From Tanypteryx hageni (taxonomy: Eukaryota > Arthropoda > Insecta > Odonata > Petaluridae): 64,000 bases of DNA. The stretch's first letter is position 1; each line of letters starts with the position of its first letter. The notes beneath the pieces are model-generated. The model saw only the letters and a list, made by a program, of their open reading frames with translations, searched no databases and was not told where the DNA came from. The position numbers were made by a program, and so were the translations under genes. Positions 21,900 through 34,200 of this stretch are shown piece by piece. The stretch spans positions 9,323,082 to 9,387,081 of the forward strand of contig CM054118.1 of the NCBI GenBank assembly GCA_028673005.1, given 5' to 3'.

Positions 21900-24144
21900 G
21901 CGCCGCCGTCGGGAGACTATAGTTCGTCTCCCGATCCCTCCTCCCCTTCCGTCACCTGTCCACGACGCCGCGGTCGTGATTGAGAGCTGGCTGATCCAAC
22001 TGGGAGTGATCGACGATGACTATCACTCCCAGTTCGATGCTCTCATATCGGATATGACAACTGTGGCGCAGGGGGTGGGGCATCATACCCCCTGCGACTA
22101 TGCCGCGCGACCGGGACCAGACCGGACCGTCCTGGCTGGGCTGGCCACCCAGGAGGAGGCGGCGAGGAATGCCCGCCGTCTGCAGTTCCGGTACCTGCTG
22201 GAGAAGAAGAGGGCCTTTGAGGAAGTGGTGAGGCGCGACGAAAGGATCGTCTGCCCCGCGACGGAGGAAATCATCGCCCGGTTTTCTCCTGCGGGGCCGC
22301 CTCACACGTGGAGAAGGCCCCCTTCCTTCATCCCGGACTTCGCGATCCCGTCCACGCCCGAGGAGGAGCGCCTTTTACTCCGCCCCTTTACGCCGGCTGA
22401 AGTCCTCGGTCGACTGGGGTGGACGAAGTCGACGGCGCCCGGACCGGATGGGATCATCTACAGGACCTGGAAGAGAGTGGACCCGGAGGGCCGCATTATG
22501 GCGGAGGTTTTCAACAAATGCCTCCGCACGGGAAGGTCCCCCCCTCGTGGAAGGAGTCGCGGACAGTGCTGCTCCATAAGGAGAGGGGGACCCGGCGGAG
22601 CTCTCCAACTGGAGACCACTCTCTCTTCTGCCGACGCTAGCCAAGCTCTACACGGGGTGCCTCGCTGACAGAGTCGCCAAGTGGGCAGCGTCCAGAAAGG
22701 TTTCGTCCCGTCAACGGAGGGCTGTTTTGAGCATACCTTCGTGCTGCAGACCCTCCTGGAAGACGCAAACCGGAACATCAAGGAGATCGCGGTTGGATGG
22801 CTGGACCTGATGGACGCCTTTGCATCGTTGACGCACCACCAGATCATCGAGACCCTGAAGATCCTCGGACTTCCGGAAGCGATTGTATCGGTGATCAGGG
22901 ATCTACTAGACGGGGGAGTGACCCGCTCGAGGACTATGCGCAGATTTACTCCCCCCCTCCCGGTGGTGCGCGGTGTTCGCCAGGGGTGCCCGCTCTCTCC
23001 GATCCTTTTCAACCTCGCCATCGAGCCGATGGTGAGAGCGATTAGGGCGAAGAGGGCGGTGGCCGCCTACAGGGCGGGGACGCAGTCGTTTTGCGTCCTC
23101 GCCTACGCGGATGACCTCGTCCTGGTGTCGCGGGGCGAGGGCATGTTGCGGCAGCTGCTGTTCAACGCGAGTAGAGCAGCTGCGTGGAGCGGCCTGCACT
23201 TCAAACCATCGAAGTGCGCCAGCCTGCATTTACGCTACGGTCCTGGTTGCGGAGTGCGCGGCGCCCAGCAGACGGTGTTCGACGTCTAGGGAAGTGCGAT
23301 GAACACTTTGGCGAGGGGGGAGTACTATCGTTATCCGCGTGTGCTCATGGGGCTTAGAAACGTTTTGACGCCGACGGAGCTTCTGGAGGAAGTGCTCCGG
23401 GACTTACGCTCCATCGGCCGCAGTGATCTTGCCCCGTGGCAGAAGATGGACTCCCTTCGAACTTTCCTGCTTCCCAGGTGTGAGTTCCTGTTCAGGGCCT
23501 GCAAGATCTTCAAAAAGGATCGACGGAAGGTAGACGCGGAGATCTGCAGGATGCTGAGGTCGTGGTTATACCTCCCCAACCGGTCGGCAAAGGAGTACCT
23601 CCATTTGCCGCCATCGACTGGGGGGGGGGGGTATACCGTTGTGCACCACGGTCGACCTCCTCGCTGTGACCCACGGATTCCGCATGCTGTCATGCGGAGA
23701 ACGGGTCACCAAGCGAGCCGCCTGGGAAGGACTACAGGACGTCGTGCATCGGAATGTCGGAAGATCGGCGGAGCTGCCGGGCCGGCTGGCGCTCTGCAGC
23801 TACCTCAATGGCGAGGTGGCCGGCCGCCTGGGTGCTGACGTTGGAAACGCTGCCTCCATCTGGTCCCGCATCCGGACGTCAAGGAAGAATCTCCGACCTT
23901 TGGTTTGAGTGGTGTGGGAGTGGAGCGACGCGCTGGGTAGCTACCCCCACCACACCATTACCCGGATAGGACGACGGCGAAGAGGACGCGGACATCGCCT
24001 GCCTCTTCGCCTGCGGCACCGGAGGAGACGGCGCCGATGGAGAGGAGCCGGAGGCAGCGGGATGAGCCCTCGTCGGTGCCGGCGTTGCAGCCCTCCGGCG
24101 CACGGACAAGACGGGCCGGCAAGGGGAAGGACTGCCTGGAGTAG
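21900..24144 (+). pseudogene. R2/NeSL-like reverse transcriptase polyprotein, broken
   Basis: Before the RT lies NARRLQFRYLLEKKRAFEEV, an RNA-binding-type linker. The RT begins with SFIPDFAIPSTPEE and TAPGPDGIIYRTW. It shifts frame twice in 22530-22690 (WRPLSLLPTLAKLYTG in the third frame). Then it has KGFVPSTEGCFEHT, motif A VGWLDLMDAFASL, motif B RGVRQGCPLSPILFNLA and motif C LAYADDLVLV. A run of 12 G's at 23620-23631 shifts the frame again before DLLAVTHGFRML and VWEWSDALGSYPHH. A last shift enters the PDRTTAKRTRT frame, which ends TAG at 24142-24144. The C-terminal restriction-like endonuclease is missing, replaced by a low-complexity tail. Confidence 0.75.
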
Positions 24145-24159
24145 CTCTCTTGCCGGCCC
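24113..24159 (+). other. Stem-loop 1 of the LINE 3' region
   Basis: An 11-bp perfect stem (24113-24123 with 24149-24159, gggccggcaag/cttgccggccc) encloses a loop with aaggactgcctgg. The stop codon TAG of the ORF lies in the loop. Confidence 0.6.
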
Positions 24160-24200
24160 GCGAGTGTGTGTGTGGTGTTTTTATCGTGTGCGTGTGAGTG

Positions 24201-24247
24201 GGGGCTGACGGGGGGAGGACTGCCTGCGGCAGACTCTCCGCAGCCCC
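24201..24247 (+). other. Stem-loop 2 of the LINE 3' region
   Basis: The stem ggggctg/cagcccc (24201-24207 with 24241-24247) has a bulged A and a second helix (24209-24215 with 24234-24240). The loop contains aggactgcctgcggcagac. Confidence 0.6.
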
Positions 24248-24429
24248 GCGCGTGTGCATGCGAGGGTTTTTAACGAGTTCGTGAACACTATTTTTTTATA
24301 GAAAGTACTTGGACATGATTTTAAGACTATTTCATGTTTGAATTTACCTTTCTTGTCGTCGCATTCGTGTTTCTTTTTTCTTGGTTTCTATTCCTGTGTA
24401 TATAGGTATTACGCGAGTGCGCGGGGGTG

Positions 24430-24476
24430 GGGGCTGTCGGGGAGAGGACTGCCTGCGGTAGACCCCCCGCAGCCCC
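24430..24476 (+). other. Stem-loop 3 of the LINE 3' region
   Basis: The stem ggggctg/cagcccc (24430-24436 with 24470-24476) has a bulged T and inner cgggg/ccccg pairs. The loop contains aggactgcctgcggtagac, nearly the same as stem-loop 2. Confidence 0.6.
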
Positions 24477-24495
24477 GCGTGTGAGCGGACACCAG

Positions 24496-25396
24496 TGTGT
24501 GAAAGCATTGATTTGTTTTTAACTGAAAAGACATAACATTCCTGTACTGTTTGTTGTGGCTTCGGGAACCTGTTTATGTTTATCTATGCACGCCGGTATT
24601 TACCATGTCACAGATGAGCGGATCACGCGGCCGCGTGTAGACAGTTGTCTACCTGAAAGAATGGAGATCTCAATTTTTGAAAGCAGATTTCGAATGCCTA
24701 CCGATTTAGTATAAATATCTGCTTTTAATCTGAAAAAAGTGAATTTTTTCCTCTTTTCAACGATGGAAATCTTTCAATACTATGGCAACGACCTCAGTGC
24801 TTTTAAAGGGATCTGATATTATACATTACGATTGCAGTGTTTTAATGCTTTTAATGGAAATTAATGCCATCATAACGAATTACAGTTGAACTTCCATAAC
24901 TTGAATCTCAAGGAAAAGTAATAAATATTCGAGTAATAGAAAATTAAAGTTATGGAAATGTTTTTAAATATTTGTAGATATACAGTGGAACTTCTATATC
25001 TAGAATCTCAAAGGAAAGCAAAAAGTATTCGAGTTATAGAAAATTCGAGTTACAGAAATATATTTTTTCTTTAATCGAATTAACATCAAGTTTATTCCCA
25101 TAAGCATGTAACTCTAATTTTCAACATCATGCATATTATGAAAACATAACCAATATTTTCAACCGTTAATATGTAAGATTTTACTATATCCAAAACCCTA
25201 ACTGAATCACACACTGTGATTGAGGGTATCATAGATAATTGCTATTCTCACGTATTACTGAAAGCACAAACATGACGATTAAATTTGGGTTATCGACTGT
25301 AGGAAGGAGCGAATAGGTTTGTTTTTCTCCAGAGCTATAAAGGAGCACAGTAGGAGAAGCAACGCTGATAGCAGTGATGGTAAAACATGAAAAGTA
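24496..25396. other. AT-rich DNA with two stacked pogo-type ends
   Basis: After a TA at 24881-24882 comes cagttgaacttccataac, and after a TA at 24981-24982 comes cagtggaacttctatatc. Both continue with 'gaatctcaa(a)ggaaa' and 'attcgagt'. These are left ends of pogo/Tigger-type elements; no right ends were found. No gene is seen. Confidence 0.5.
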
Positions 25397-27030
25397 CCGT
25401 ATTTTTTTGTCTATAATGCGCGCGTTATCTATACAAGAAATATAAAAATCTGCAAAAACATTGTGCGCGTTATACAAAGGAAAATAAAATTTTATTGAAA
25501 TTAATGCATATTAATTCATTCGAAATCATAAAAATCATCGCCTGAGTCAATGTCAAATGATTCAATTATCATAATTTGATCAGGCACATTTGAAACTTCA
25601 TTTTCACAAGAATCACCTTCATCATCTTCAAATTCTTCCGTGTCTGTCATAAGTGCATCACTAAGAGCTTTTTCAAAACCGTTTTTTACACAACTAGCCG
25701 TCACAGATCGCCAACTCTCAACAATCCATTTACACATTTCTGCATAGGATGATCTTTTCACTTTCCCGGAGTTAGTATATTGACGCATACCAGCTAACAT
25801 CCAATCCTCCCACTTAGCTCGCAATTTTGATTTGAATGGCTTGTTCATGGACAGATATAGTGGTTGAAGTTTTTTGGTTAAACCACCGGGAATGATAGCT
25901 AGCTTTTAATATTTACCGACCACTTTTTTAATTTCAGGCGTCACATGACAACGACATGAATCCATGACTAACAGTGACTTCGAATTAAAAAAGGCAGATT
26001 TTCGCTTTCTCCACACACTGTCCAACCAAGCCCTCATCATTTCTTGGTTCATCCAACCTTTCTCATTTGCGGTTATTACAATGTCCATGGGAAAGCATTC
26101 TTTCGGCAGTCTTTCGTTTAAAAATCACCATAGGAGGAAGCTTAGAACCATCAGACATTGCACACAAAACAACTGTAAAATTCGACTTCTCGTGCCCAGT
26201 AGATGCTACGGAAGCATCTTTCACCCCTTTAAGGTTCACAGTTCTAGCATAAGGAAGATCAAAACTCACCGGAACCTCGTCCATATTCCCGACATGCATT
26301 GCATCAACTCCATGTTTTCTTTCATATATTGTCTAAACAATCATTTCCGTCTCCCAGTCCATCGGTAATTTTTGGCCGATGCTTGTTGATGTACAGACAT
26401 AAGTTGTTCTTCCTCATGAAACGGAATCCCCAGGAAGGATATGCTTTGAAGCCCAAGATGTTCATCTCTTGAGCAATGCATTTCGCTTGCAGTAAGACCC
26501 TCGTTGTGGAAATCCTAATGCCTTTTGCCCTTTCTCGTATCACCCACTCATACAGTTCTTCCTCGAGTTCTGGCCAAAAGCATTTTCTAAAACGCATTGC
26601 TCGTTTTTCCCGATGCAACTTTTTCAGCACCAATTCGCCTTTACGTCATTCTCGTACACTCTTAAACTTCCTTCCAGCCTCATGATTTCCTTTTTCTATA
26701 GCGAATTTTACGACTTCTAATTTAAACTGCGAAGTGTATGATTTTCGCTTTCGCGTATTTTCGTTTTCCATGATAAATTAAAAAAATTTTCAATACCGAC
26801 ACCAAGCTAATTCAAGACACAATAAGACGATAAGCCCATGTGCTGTACAGTGAAAACAACTGAATAACGGAAAGCCACAGCAAATTTTAATTGATTCATT
26901 TTTTTCAGGAAGCGCTTGTTTCAAATAGATTTTTTTTTTGACTGCGCATTATGTATACATTTGTACCAAGTTTGAAGAATATTACTTGGGCGTTATCTAT
27001 AAGGTGTGTGTTATATACCAGAAAATACGG
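25397..27030 (-). mobile_element. Tigger/pogo element 1, complete ends
   Basis: The left end is ccgtatttttttgtctataat and the right end in complement ccgtattttctggtatata, followed on both sides by cgcg/cacac and gttatctat words. TA dinucleotides at 25395-25396 and 27031-27032 fit the TA duplication of the Tc1/mariner/pogo superfamily. Length 1634 bp. The transposase is on the minus strand. Confidence 0.85.
25516..26771 (-). pseudogene. Tigger/pogo transposase (POGK-like), inactivated
   Basis: It starts at ATG 26771 with a Brinker-type DNA-binding domain (KRKSYTSQFKLEVVKFAIEK). This is interrupted by TGA where Trp is expected in VREWRKGE. A CENP-B-type domain follows (WPELEEELYEWVIRERAKG). 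After a frameshift come GNMDEVPVSFDLPYARTV (first catalytic Asp) and HEKSNFTVVLCAMSDG. After another shift comes SLLVMDSCRCHVTP (second Asp). A TAA lies at 25906-25908. The third catalytic Asp, expected in QPLDVS, reads QPLYLS (Tyr codon at 25855-25857). The acidic C-terminus ends DSGDDFYDFE. Two stops, at least two shifts and the lost catalytic residue make it inactive. Confidence 0.85.
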
Positions 27031-27114
27031 TATTTTAATGTTGTTTCGTAGTTTTTCTATAAATTTTAACTCTTTTTCAATTGTTAAATATAAGGGCGTC
27101 ATACCTATTTCGCA

Positions 27115-27405
27115 ATTTTTAAATCCAAATACATGCTAAAGGCATGGATGATGATGCCATAATCTTAACACAAAATATCCTAATTTTTCCATAATCTTAG
27201 TGTATAGGGTTTTGTCTAAATGATGATTATTCTTATTGCTCATACAGCGCGATCCGAGTCACTAAACTTGAATTATGAAAAATTGGACACAAGCCAATTG
27301 CCAGAGAATTTGGAATTTATTTTGTCTTAATTTCACGGAGATCGCGTTGGTTTATTTAAGAGTTTAGATATTGGTGTATGGTGATTTTTTAAAACACCTG
27401 CAGTT
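27115..27405 (+). repeat. Left arm of a dispersed inverted repeat
   Basis: It carries 'ggatgatgatgccataatctt' and 'tcctaatttttccataat', then 'ttgccagagaattt' and 'taaacaaataaacc' type words. All of these recur in complement at 32715-32940 and 34225-34330. Confidence 0.6.
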
Positions 27406-30400
27406 TGCAAGCACTGACTACTCGTATTGTTATAAACTTAGGTCCAATGAATACAGCCACATGCAATTCTGATCTTTTATAGCAGAGAACTATTGTGTTA
27501 TCACTTGAGTAGAACCCTCTTTCTTTTCAATATTTATATTTTAATCTATCCTTATTACATTTAATATCAGATTAATCATACCTTGCATGAATGTCTATCA
27601 CTGTGATTGTGAAAAATAACAGGCTTATTGAGACCTTGTATCGGTGCTTGTAAAATTGACATTGATATTATCTGTAGCATTGACATTTAGGCATACTCTG
27701 TCCAACAATAATGATTTACAGGAAAGTCATTCAGAAATTATGATAAAAAAGAATAAGTCAGAAAAATTAAAGGGCCTGTGAAATTTGCCCACCCACACAA
27801 CTGTATTATGCCACTGGAGATATTTTTAGCTGATAAGAGGAAGTTTGAATAAATATTAAAATGATATTAGTAACATGTAAGAAATGACATGCGGTAATAA
27901 GATAAAGAGAGATGTGGATGTGAATAAGAGAAAATTAGTTGGGCTGAGGGAAGATAAATGAAGCCTTAATTGCGTCAGTATTAGGGAGGAGTTTGAATAA
28001 TAAGGTAGAGATGAGAAATTGGCAAGTCAACTTTTGGGGTAACAGTCTGTTGTAAGAATATAGGAGGGAAAAAGCCATAGATGGGAAAATAAAAGTAAAT
28101 TTGATATTTTTCAAGAATGTATTAGATGAAGAGAATGGGATGGATTATTTTGGATGAGCTTAAATCATTCTGAGATGTGGAAAACTTTTGATGGCTATTT
28201 GTAGGGCCCATTTTTATGGGATATGCTGTTTTTATCATATTGTCCAGATAAAATGTTATTTACATTCACAATTAGTAGTTAAAATATTTATAATCCTTTT
28301 AATTTGCTTATTGAAGGAATAGAAATGGTATTATTTTATTTATGGCATTAGTGAAAATGACCGAGGCTATACTTCAACTTAGTTAGAAATGTTAGTTAAA
28401 TGAAAATTGCAGTGGGGTTTCCGAGTACAGTTAGTAGTTTCTTTCTTTATACAGGTCTATTTTTGTTTTCAAGCTACACATCAATCTGAAAAGGGCAATT
28501 ATTTCAATTTAAAACAATGTAATTAAATGGTTAAGAAAATGTCCCAATTACAGATAAGTATTCATTGCGACATTTGTGTGATTGGATTTTCCCATTTTTT
28601 TCTCCTGGTTTATCTTGTTAGAACCTGGTCATCTTACTATTTAACAAATATGAAAGGACAGCAGATAGAAAAGTGACATCAAATCAGAAGCAGTAATGTT
28701 AGTTTTTACCACCTAAAGTGCAATATCTGGGTCTTGTCATACTGAAAGGTTTTCTTGCAGCAAATTGTAAATCTTGCTTGCTCTCCTTTCACTTACCATT
28801 TTAAGTTGATATCTTCTTAAAACTGTTTAAGGCAAAAATCCCTTCAGAAATGTAAAAGTAATGACCCTTTTATCCAATATGGAACTTGTCATGGACTCCT
28901 TATATTTAAATGGTAATGTAAATGCTGGAATTCTTCATTTTGGCAGTTACATGAAGTTAGTGAAAAGAATTAAAAATTGATTAAATAACAACTAGAGTTG
29001 AAATGATAAATGGATTCTCTTCTATTTATACTTCCCACTAGTTGCAATTTATTTGTGAAAGTACTATTACCATGTCTATAAATTTCAATAATTTTATTAA
29101 ATCAACATAGTACATGTTTGATTGATAGTTAAGCATAATATTCTTGGTGTCATCAAAAGACTTAATGAGCTTTTATAATTTTTTTCAAATTCAGTCAAAA
29201 TAAACTATTTTTAGACTTTATTGATTTCACCAGTATTTTAAATATTTCCTCCTGCTTTTAGGTGCTTGTCCTTGATGCTTAGTCGAAATGGACCAGATTG
29301 TGCTGAGCAATTGGATGTGTATGGTGTTAGGAAGAGTGGAGGCATGATGTGAAGAGTCCTGCTGTGCTATACCTGGAATATAGGCATCTGGGTGTGAGAG
29401 TAGAGTTGTTTTGGCTGCAGGATATGGGATGAGGGAGGGTTTTTATCCAGTGGTTGCAGATTCTGGCTTGTGCACAACTTCAGACAATGGTGGTGAGTGG
29501 GATGGGAATGAGTATTCAATAAAAATTGTTACATCTGGATCAAAGGACCTTTTATAATTTACAATTGCTTAATCAATTGATTTGTTATACTTGTTAAAGA
29601 AATGGAAATACAGTGCAACCTCAAAAATGTCTGTATTGTACTTGGGCATTGCCAATGCTATGGTTTTGGATGTGATTATTTTGTCAGAATATCATGGCAT
29701 TAATTTTGTTGTAACTTCGACAACTTTCTTATTAATCAAATTCTGTACATTTTATAATAATTTAATTTTGCATATAAATCTAGCATCCTTCAGTAAATTT
29801 AACTTTTTTAACTTTAAATTTGAATACCATCAATTGTTCAAGGTTTCTTAGGATCACAGAAGATTATATTAAAAGTTGAGTTGATTCTCCAAAGTATACT
29901 TAGAATTAAAAACCCCGAAAACTGACTGCATGCTAAATTTTCATATTAGATCGAATTTTGAGGTGGCACCATTTGCAAACATGGATTTCCGTTATGAAAA
30001 GTGTTCAGAAAATTGGGTGGAAAGCATTTCAATTCAGTCGTACTAGGTGCAATCATCAAAAGAAAGGTAGATAATATTTTTGAGAATTTTCAGTATTCCT
30101 CATTGATTTTTTCCGAGAAAGTTTGCCTTGCTTATCAATCCCTAACTTTATTAATGTGTCCAAAAAGCAAAGAAGGAAAATTGCATTTTCTTTCATTTAT
30201 TAGTTATGTTAACTTGAGCAGATGTCAAACTACCAAAAGTAGATCTGGATATTAAGTGAATAAAATTTAAATACTTTTTAAGCTTTAAAATCAAATTTGG
30301 AATTCATATTAAGGGTAATATTTTAAGTATGATATTTCTTGGGAATAGGAAATCATTAAAATCCATGAATTGAGAGCAACTGGTCAATTTCAAAGATTTT

Positions 30401-32714
30401 ATGCACATTCTTTTAAAATTCCATCCAATTTGCTAGACATTAACTCTTTGTAAATAATTCCATTTTCAAGTGTAGTAAGTTATGACTTGGAGCAATTGTA
30501 AATTCTGAAAATCTTTAATCCAGATTTAACAATTCTTCCCATTCCAATTATTACCATCTTTTGTTGTGTAAACCAGATTTAGCAGCACCTGAGTCTTCTT
30601 CATCCCATCTTTTCTAACACTGCACACAAACTCCACTTTGCTCTCACACCCATGTTTGGAGGGGACGAAGGGGTGAGGGATTTTTTCCCTCAACCCTTTT
30701 CTGAAGGAAAAAGAAAGAGATACAAAAAAAATAATTCTATTCTTGATTGTACTATGTAATGCTGCTTATTTTATTGTCTTGTACAATGTGTATGCATTTT
30801 CTTTTTGCAGGTAACAGATTTTTTGGAGTCAGAATTTTTTCTTGACTTAAGAAAAAATTCTAAGTATTCATGTAAATTTTGCACTTTTCACAAAGTTTAA
30901 ATAATCGCAATAAAACAAAATTTATCAAAGTTCAACCTCTTTATTTTACAATCAATAAGTCCATACACTTGACCCGGCCACTCTTTTAGGATTCTTAAGA
31001 CTTAGGGTGTTTTTTTACTATACATTTTCATGAAACTGCTCCTTTTTGGCCATCCGGATGTGGTTTCAAGCCATTATTCTTGCCACTGCTGCAGCATTTT
31101 TCATCTTCAACAGCTACCAGTACAACTTCATTCAGCTGCAATCTCTTTGACTTCTCTTCAAAAGACTATCTTGGGCAATTGCTGTCTTCTTCTCCTGCAT
31201 TTACAAAAAAAAACATTTCACTTCACCATAACAGTGACCTCTCATAATAATGTCTCCTGTTGCTCAAGAAGTTACTAAGGGACTGCAGAAAAATGATTCT
31301 ATGTAAGAGCAATGAAGTCCGTGAATGTAAAAAACAATGCCAGCAGCATTGCATAAAAACAATACAATTAAAACAAACCAATGATGAATCATTAATTTTG
31401 CATAGAATTTACTCAGTTTCCTCAATAGAAACATATCAATGCTACAAATAAAGTTCTTTCAACTAAAAAAATTTTGTTTCATGTACTAGTAAATGCATAA
31501 CATTGTTTTTGGTTGGATGTCTTTTTTTCATATTTTAGCATGTTATAAATTATTACAGTGTACACAGAATGGAGTTAAAGTAAATGGCAGCTACTTCTGG
31601 TAGAAATTTAATTTTTATAACAAGGATTGACCTCATAACTTTTGATACATAATGCAGAATAATTTAATTAATTTTTTTTAGACAACCAAGGAACAAGGTG
31701 AGAGAACTGCTTATATAATGCATCACAAATGTCTTCTTGTTATTACATGAAATTGACTCAAAGTGATGCTACAATATAAAACATGCTATCAAAGCAAATA
31801 CATGACATAAATGAAACAGCTGCGCCATTGAAGAGGAACATCACTAGTACTTGTATGAATATTTTTTCTTTGAATAAGCTCCACTCTTACATCCAGGTAA
31901 ATACAGTAAACGCAAAAAATTTAATGATTCAAACATTAACTTATCAACAATAAAAGTTGCAATTACATTATCCAATTCAACATTGCTGGCATCATTAGTT
32001 TATCATTCATGCAGTACATCGCCCCTCCTATGCCTTAGCCCTTTCATGGCCAAATTATTAACTTGAGGAAAATTCAGTAAAAGATTTTTATTATTAAAAT
32101 CAATGAAACTGATTGAATTTTATGATTTGTAGCCCCACTTTAAAATGTGCTTGCTATAATAACAATAAACTAGCAATTACAAAACATTTTTTAAAATTGA
32201 TATATGGAGAATTTACAAATTGTAATTCATAAAATTGATAAGGAACTATAGTATTTCACAAAATATTTTATTATAATGATAATATAATGAATACCTTCTC
32301 AGAAATGCCAAGAAAATATCAAAATCTCAATGCTTTCACCAAAATTATCATTTAGCATTAATAAAAGTTGAGTAATGCTTGACTGAATTTTTTAAAGACC
32401 TTTAGAGGCATGAGTAGATGGCAGCAAACAAAATGTGGGGGCCTGATATGATGCGAATAATTTAGTGGAAAATAAATTATGCAATGGCCACAAAAGAGTT
32501 AATTCATCCCAACCACAACTCAATCAGCCGGAGGCATTAACACCATGATGCAAGTCATCTTAAAAACTAAAAAATATCTCTCGAATTGCAATCAGTATAA
32601 ATAACAAGTAGAATTGAATGTGCTTTCCACAATATATGTATAAGCAAAAAACTTCACAATGCCATTTTAATTTCTCCTAACAAGCCTCATCTAATCTCTC
32701 ATCTCTTCCTTTCT
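27406..32714. other. AT-rich DNA between inverted arms, no confident gene
   Basis: No ORF shows family motifs. Two weak candidates are noted. A possible terminal exon at about 29263-29349 has tgcttttag before it and a 29-codon frame ending TGA, with aataaa near 30909. On the minus strand at about 31010-31150, broken frames (EVVLVAVEDEK, GLKPHPDGQK) loosely resemble the end of BEL/Pao integrase. A hairpin ggtgaggga/tccctcaacc lies at about 30671-30696. Confidence 0.35.
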
Positions 32715-32969
32715 ATATACGATAAAAATCACCATACATCAAGATCTAAACTCGTAAATAAACCAATGTGATCTCCAGGGCAACAGCACTTCAGCCACGT
32801 GGAGCTTACATTATTAGACAAAAAGTTCCACGAGTTCTAGCAGGATATTTGTAATTTTCTGCGAAATTAAGGCAACTATCCATAATTTCCGAATTCTCTG
32901 GCAATCAGCTCACATCTTAGTTTTCGAATTTCCGGTTTCATGGCTTAGATCATTTCAGCAATAGCTATA

Positions 32970-34200
32970 CCATAAATATCGGCATATAATGCGCACCCTC
33001 GTATAACTCGCAGGGAGGGTTTTCAGCCTCGTAGTCTATGATTTTTCTATAACACGTATAACACGAACAGATTTTCTTTAACATTACCATTCCAGAATAA
33101 AGTAGATGGTGTAACGTGGTCTAAAGCAATGATCGAATTATTGGTATTGTATTGGTAACAATGAAAGTGCGAAATGAAATTTTCGAATAAGGTTCCAAAA
33201 GAATGTCAGCTAACTCAATCATTACATACTCTATGTTTACTTACAACTGATATTAGGACATACACAATAAATCGAATTATATTAATTTCATAGTTGTTGA
33301 GGTAATAAAATGAAGGGATGACAATAATCCTATGTCAATGTTTTTTACATACGTTTTTGTCATGCCTGAGTTGGATGGGTTCGCCCAACCTTCAGTTTTA
33401 CCCTTATTGGAACACTCTGGAGCACGTTAAAATTATAGCAAATAACTATAATTAACTACAGACTCTAAGAATCAAGAATAAATCACGTATGAATGCTGAG
33501 AGAAAAGTAGGAAATGATAACTTGATGGTTGTTCTACAAGAAGCATCAACTCCCAGCGTACTCAAAGACATCAGCTGCCATTGTTTCTAATTGTAAGTAG
33601 TACCAGTACCTCACCACCAGGCCAGGGTGATGTCATACGTAAAATAGCTCATCATTGTGCTAACAAAAGGAAGGTGAGCTACAATGTAGCAAATCATATA
33701 CAGTGAAATGCGAGAATACGTGGAATGAATTGTCCACGGATGTTACTATAAAAGGTTTTAAGAAATGTTGCATCAGTAATAGTTAAGATGGTAGTGAAGA
33801 TGATATGGTGTGGGAGGATGATGATGACAGCGCCACAGCAATGGAGGATACAAAAGATACCAAAGATGATGATTCCGATAACAACATCGAAGAAAAATGG
33901 CCCAGTGACGAAGAATTTCTTGGCTTTTAAAATGAATAAATGCTGAATTGATTCTTTTCATATCTAATTAATGTATGTTTATAGAATTAGTTAATAATTT
34001 TTTTACTATTATCTATTTAATTTTCGTAAAAATCACCAAAAAAAAGTATGAGGATACCCGGGCAGTAATTAATGTGCCAAAATTGTGGAAATATGGGGTC
34101 AAATGAAAATAGGAAGATTATGTACCCTCGTATAACACGCATCCTAATTTTAACTCTAATATTTTGAAAAAAAGTGTGCATTATACGCGGGTATTTACGG
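32970..34200 (+). mobile_element. Tigger/pogo element 2, internally deleted
   Basis: The left end is ccataaatatcggcatataat and the right end in complement ccgtaaatacccgcgtataat. TA dinucleotides flank both (32968-32969 and 34201-34202). It is 1231 bp, with only the C-terminus of a transposase left. Confidence 0.8.
33655..33930 (+). pseudogene. Tigger/pogo transposase C-terminus
   Basis: The frame reads KCENTWNELSTD, then IKGFKKCCIS and the acidic end DGSEDDMVWEDDDD to SDEEFLGF and a TAA at 33928-33930. KGFKKCCISN(A/S)xDGSEDD is the usual C-terminal signature of this family. One in-frame stop lies before DGSEDD. All catalytic motifs are absent. Confidence 0.65.

Larger units (their letters stand above)
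21640..24495 (+). mobile_element. R2/NeSL-like LINE, frameshifted, with structured 3' region
   Basis: A plus-strand remnant whose reverse transcriptase resembles the R2/NeSL/Utopia group, LINEs with a restriction-like rather than APE-type endonuclease. The 3' region holds three related stem-loops (24113-24476). The 5' border with the Tx1-like ORF1 is not sharp and may lie anywhere in 21420-21900. No 28S rDNA flank is visible, so it is not a canonical R2 insertion. Confidence 0.65.

Noticed and set aside
21640..24495. Canonical R2 element in 28S rDNA
   Set aside because: No rRNA gene sequence flanks it, and the RT has RQGCPLSP rather than the R2-typical QGDPLSP.
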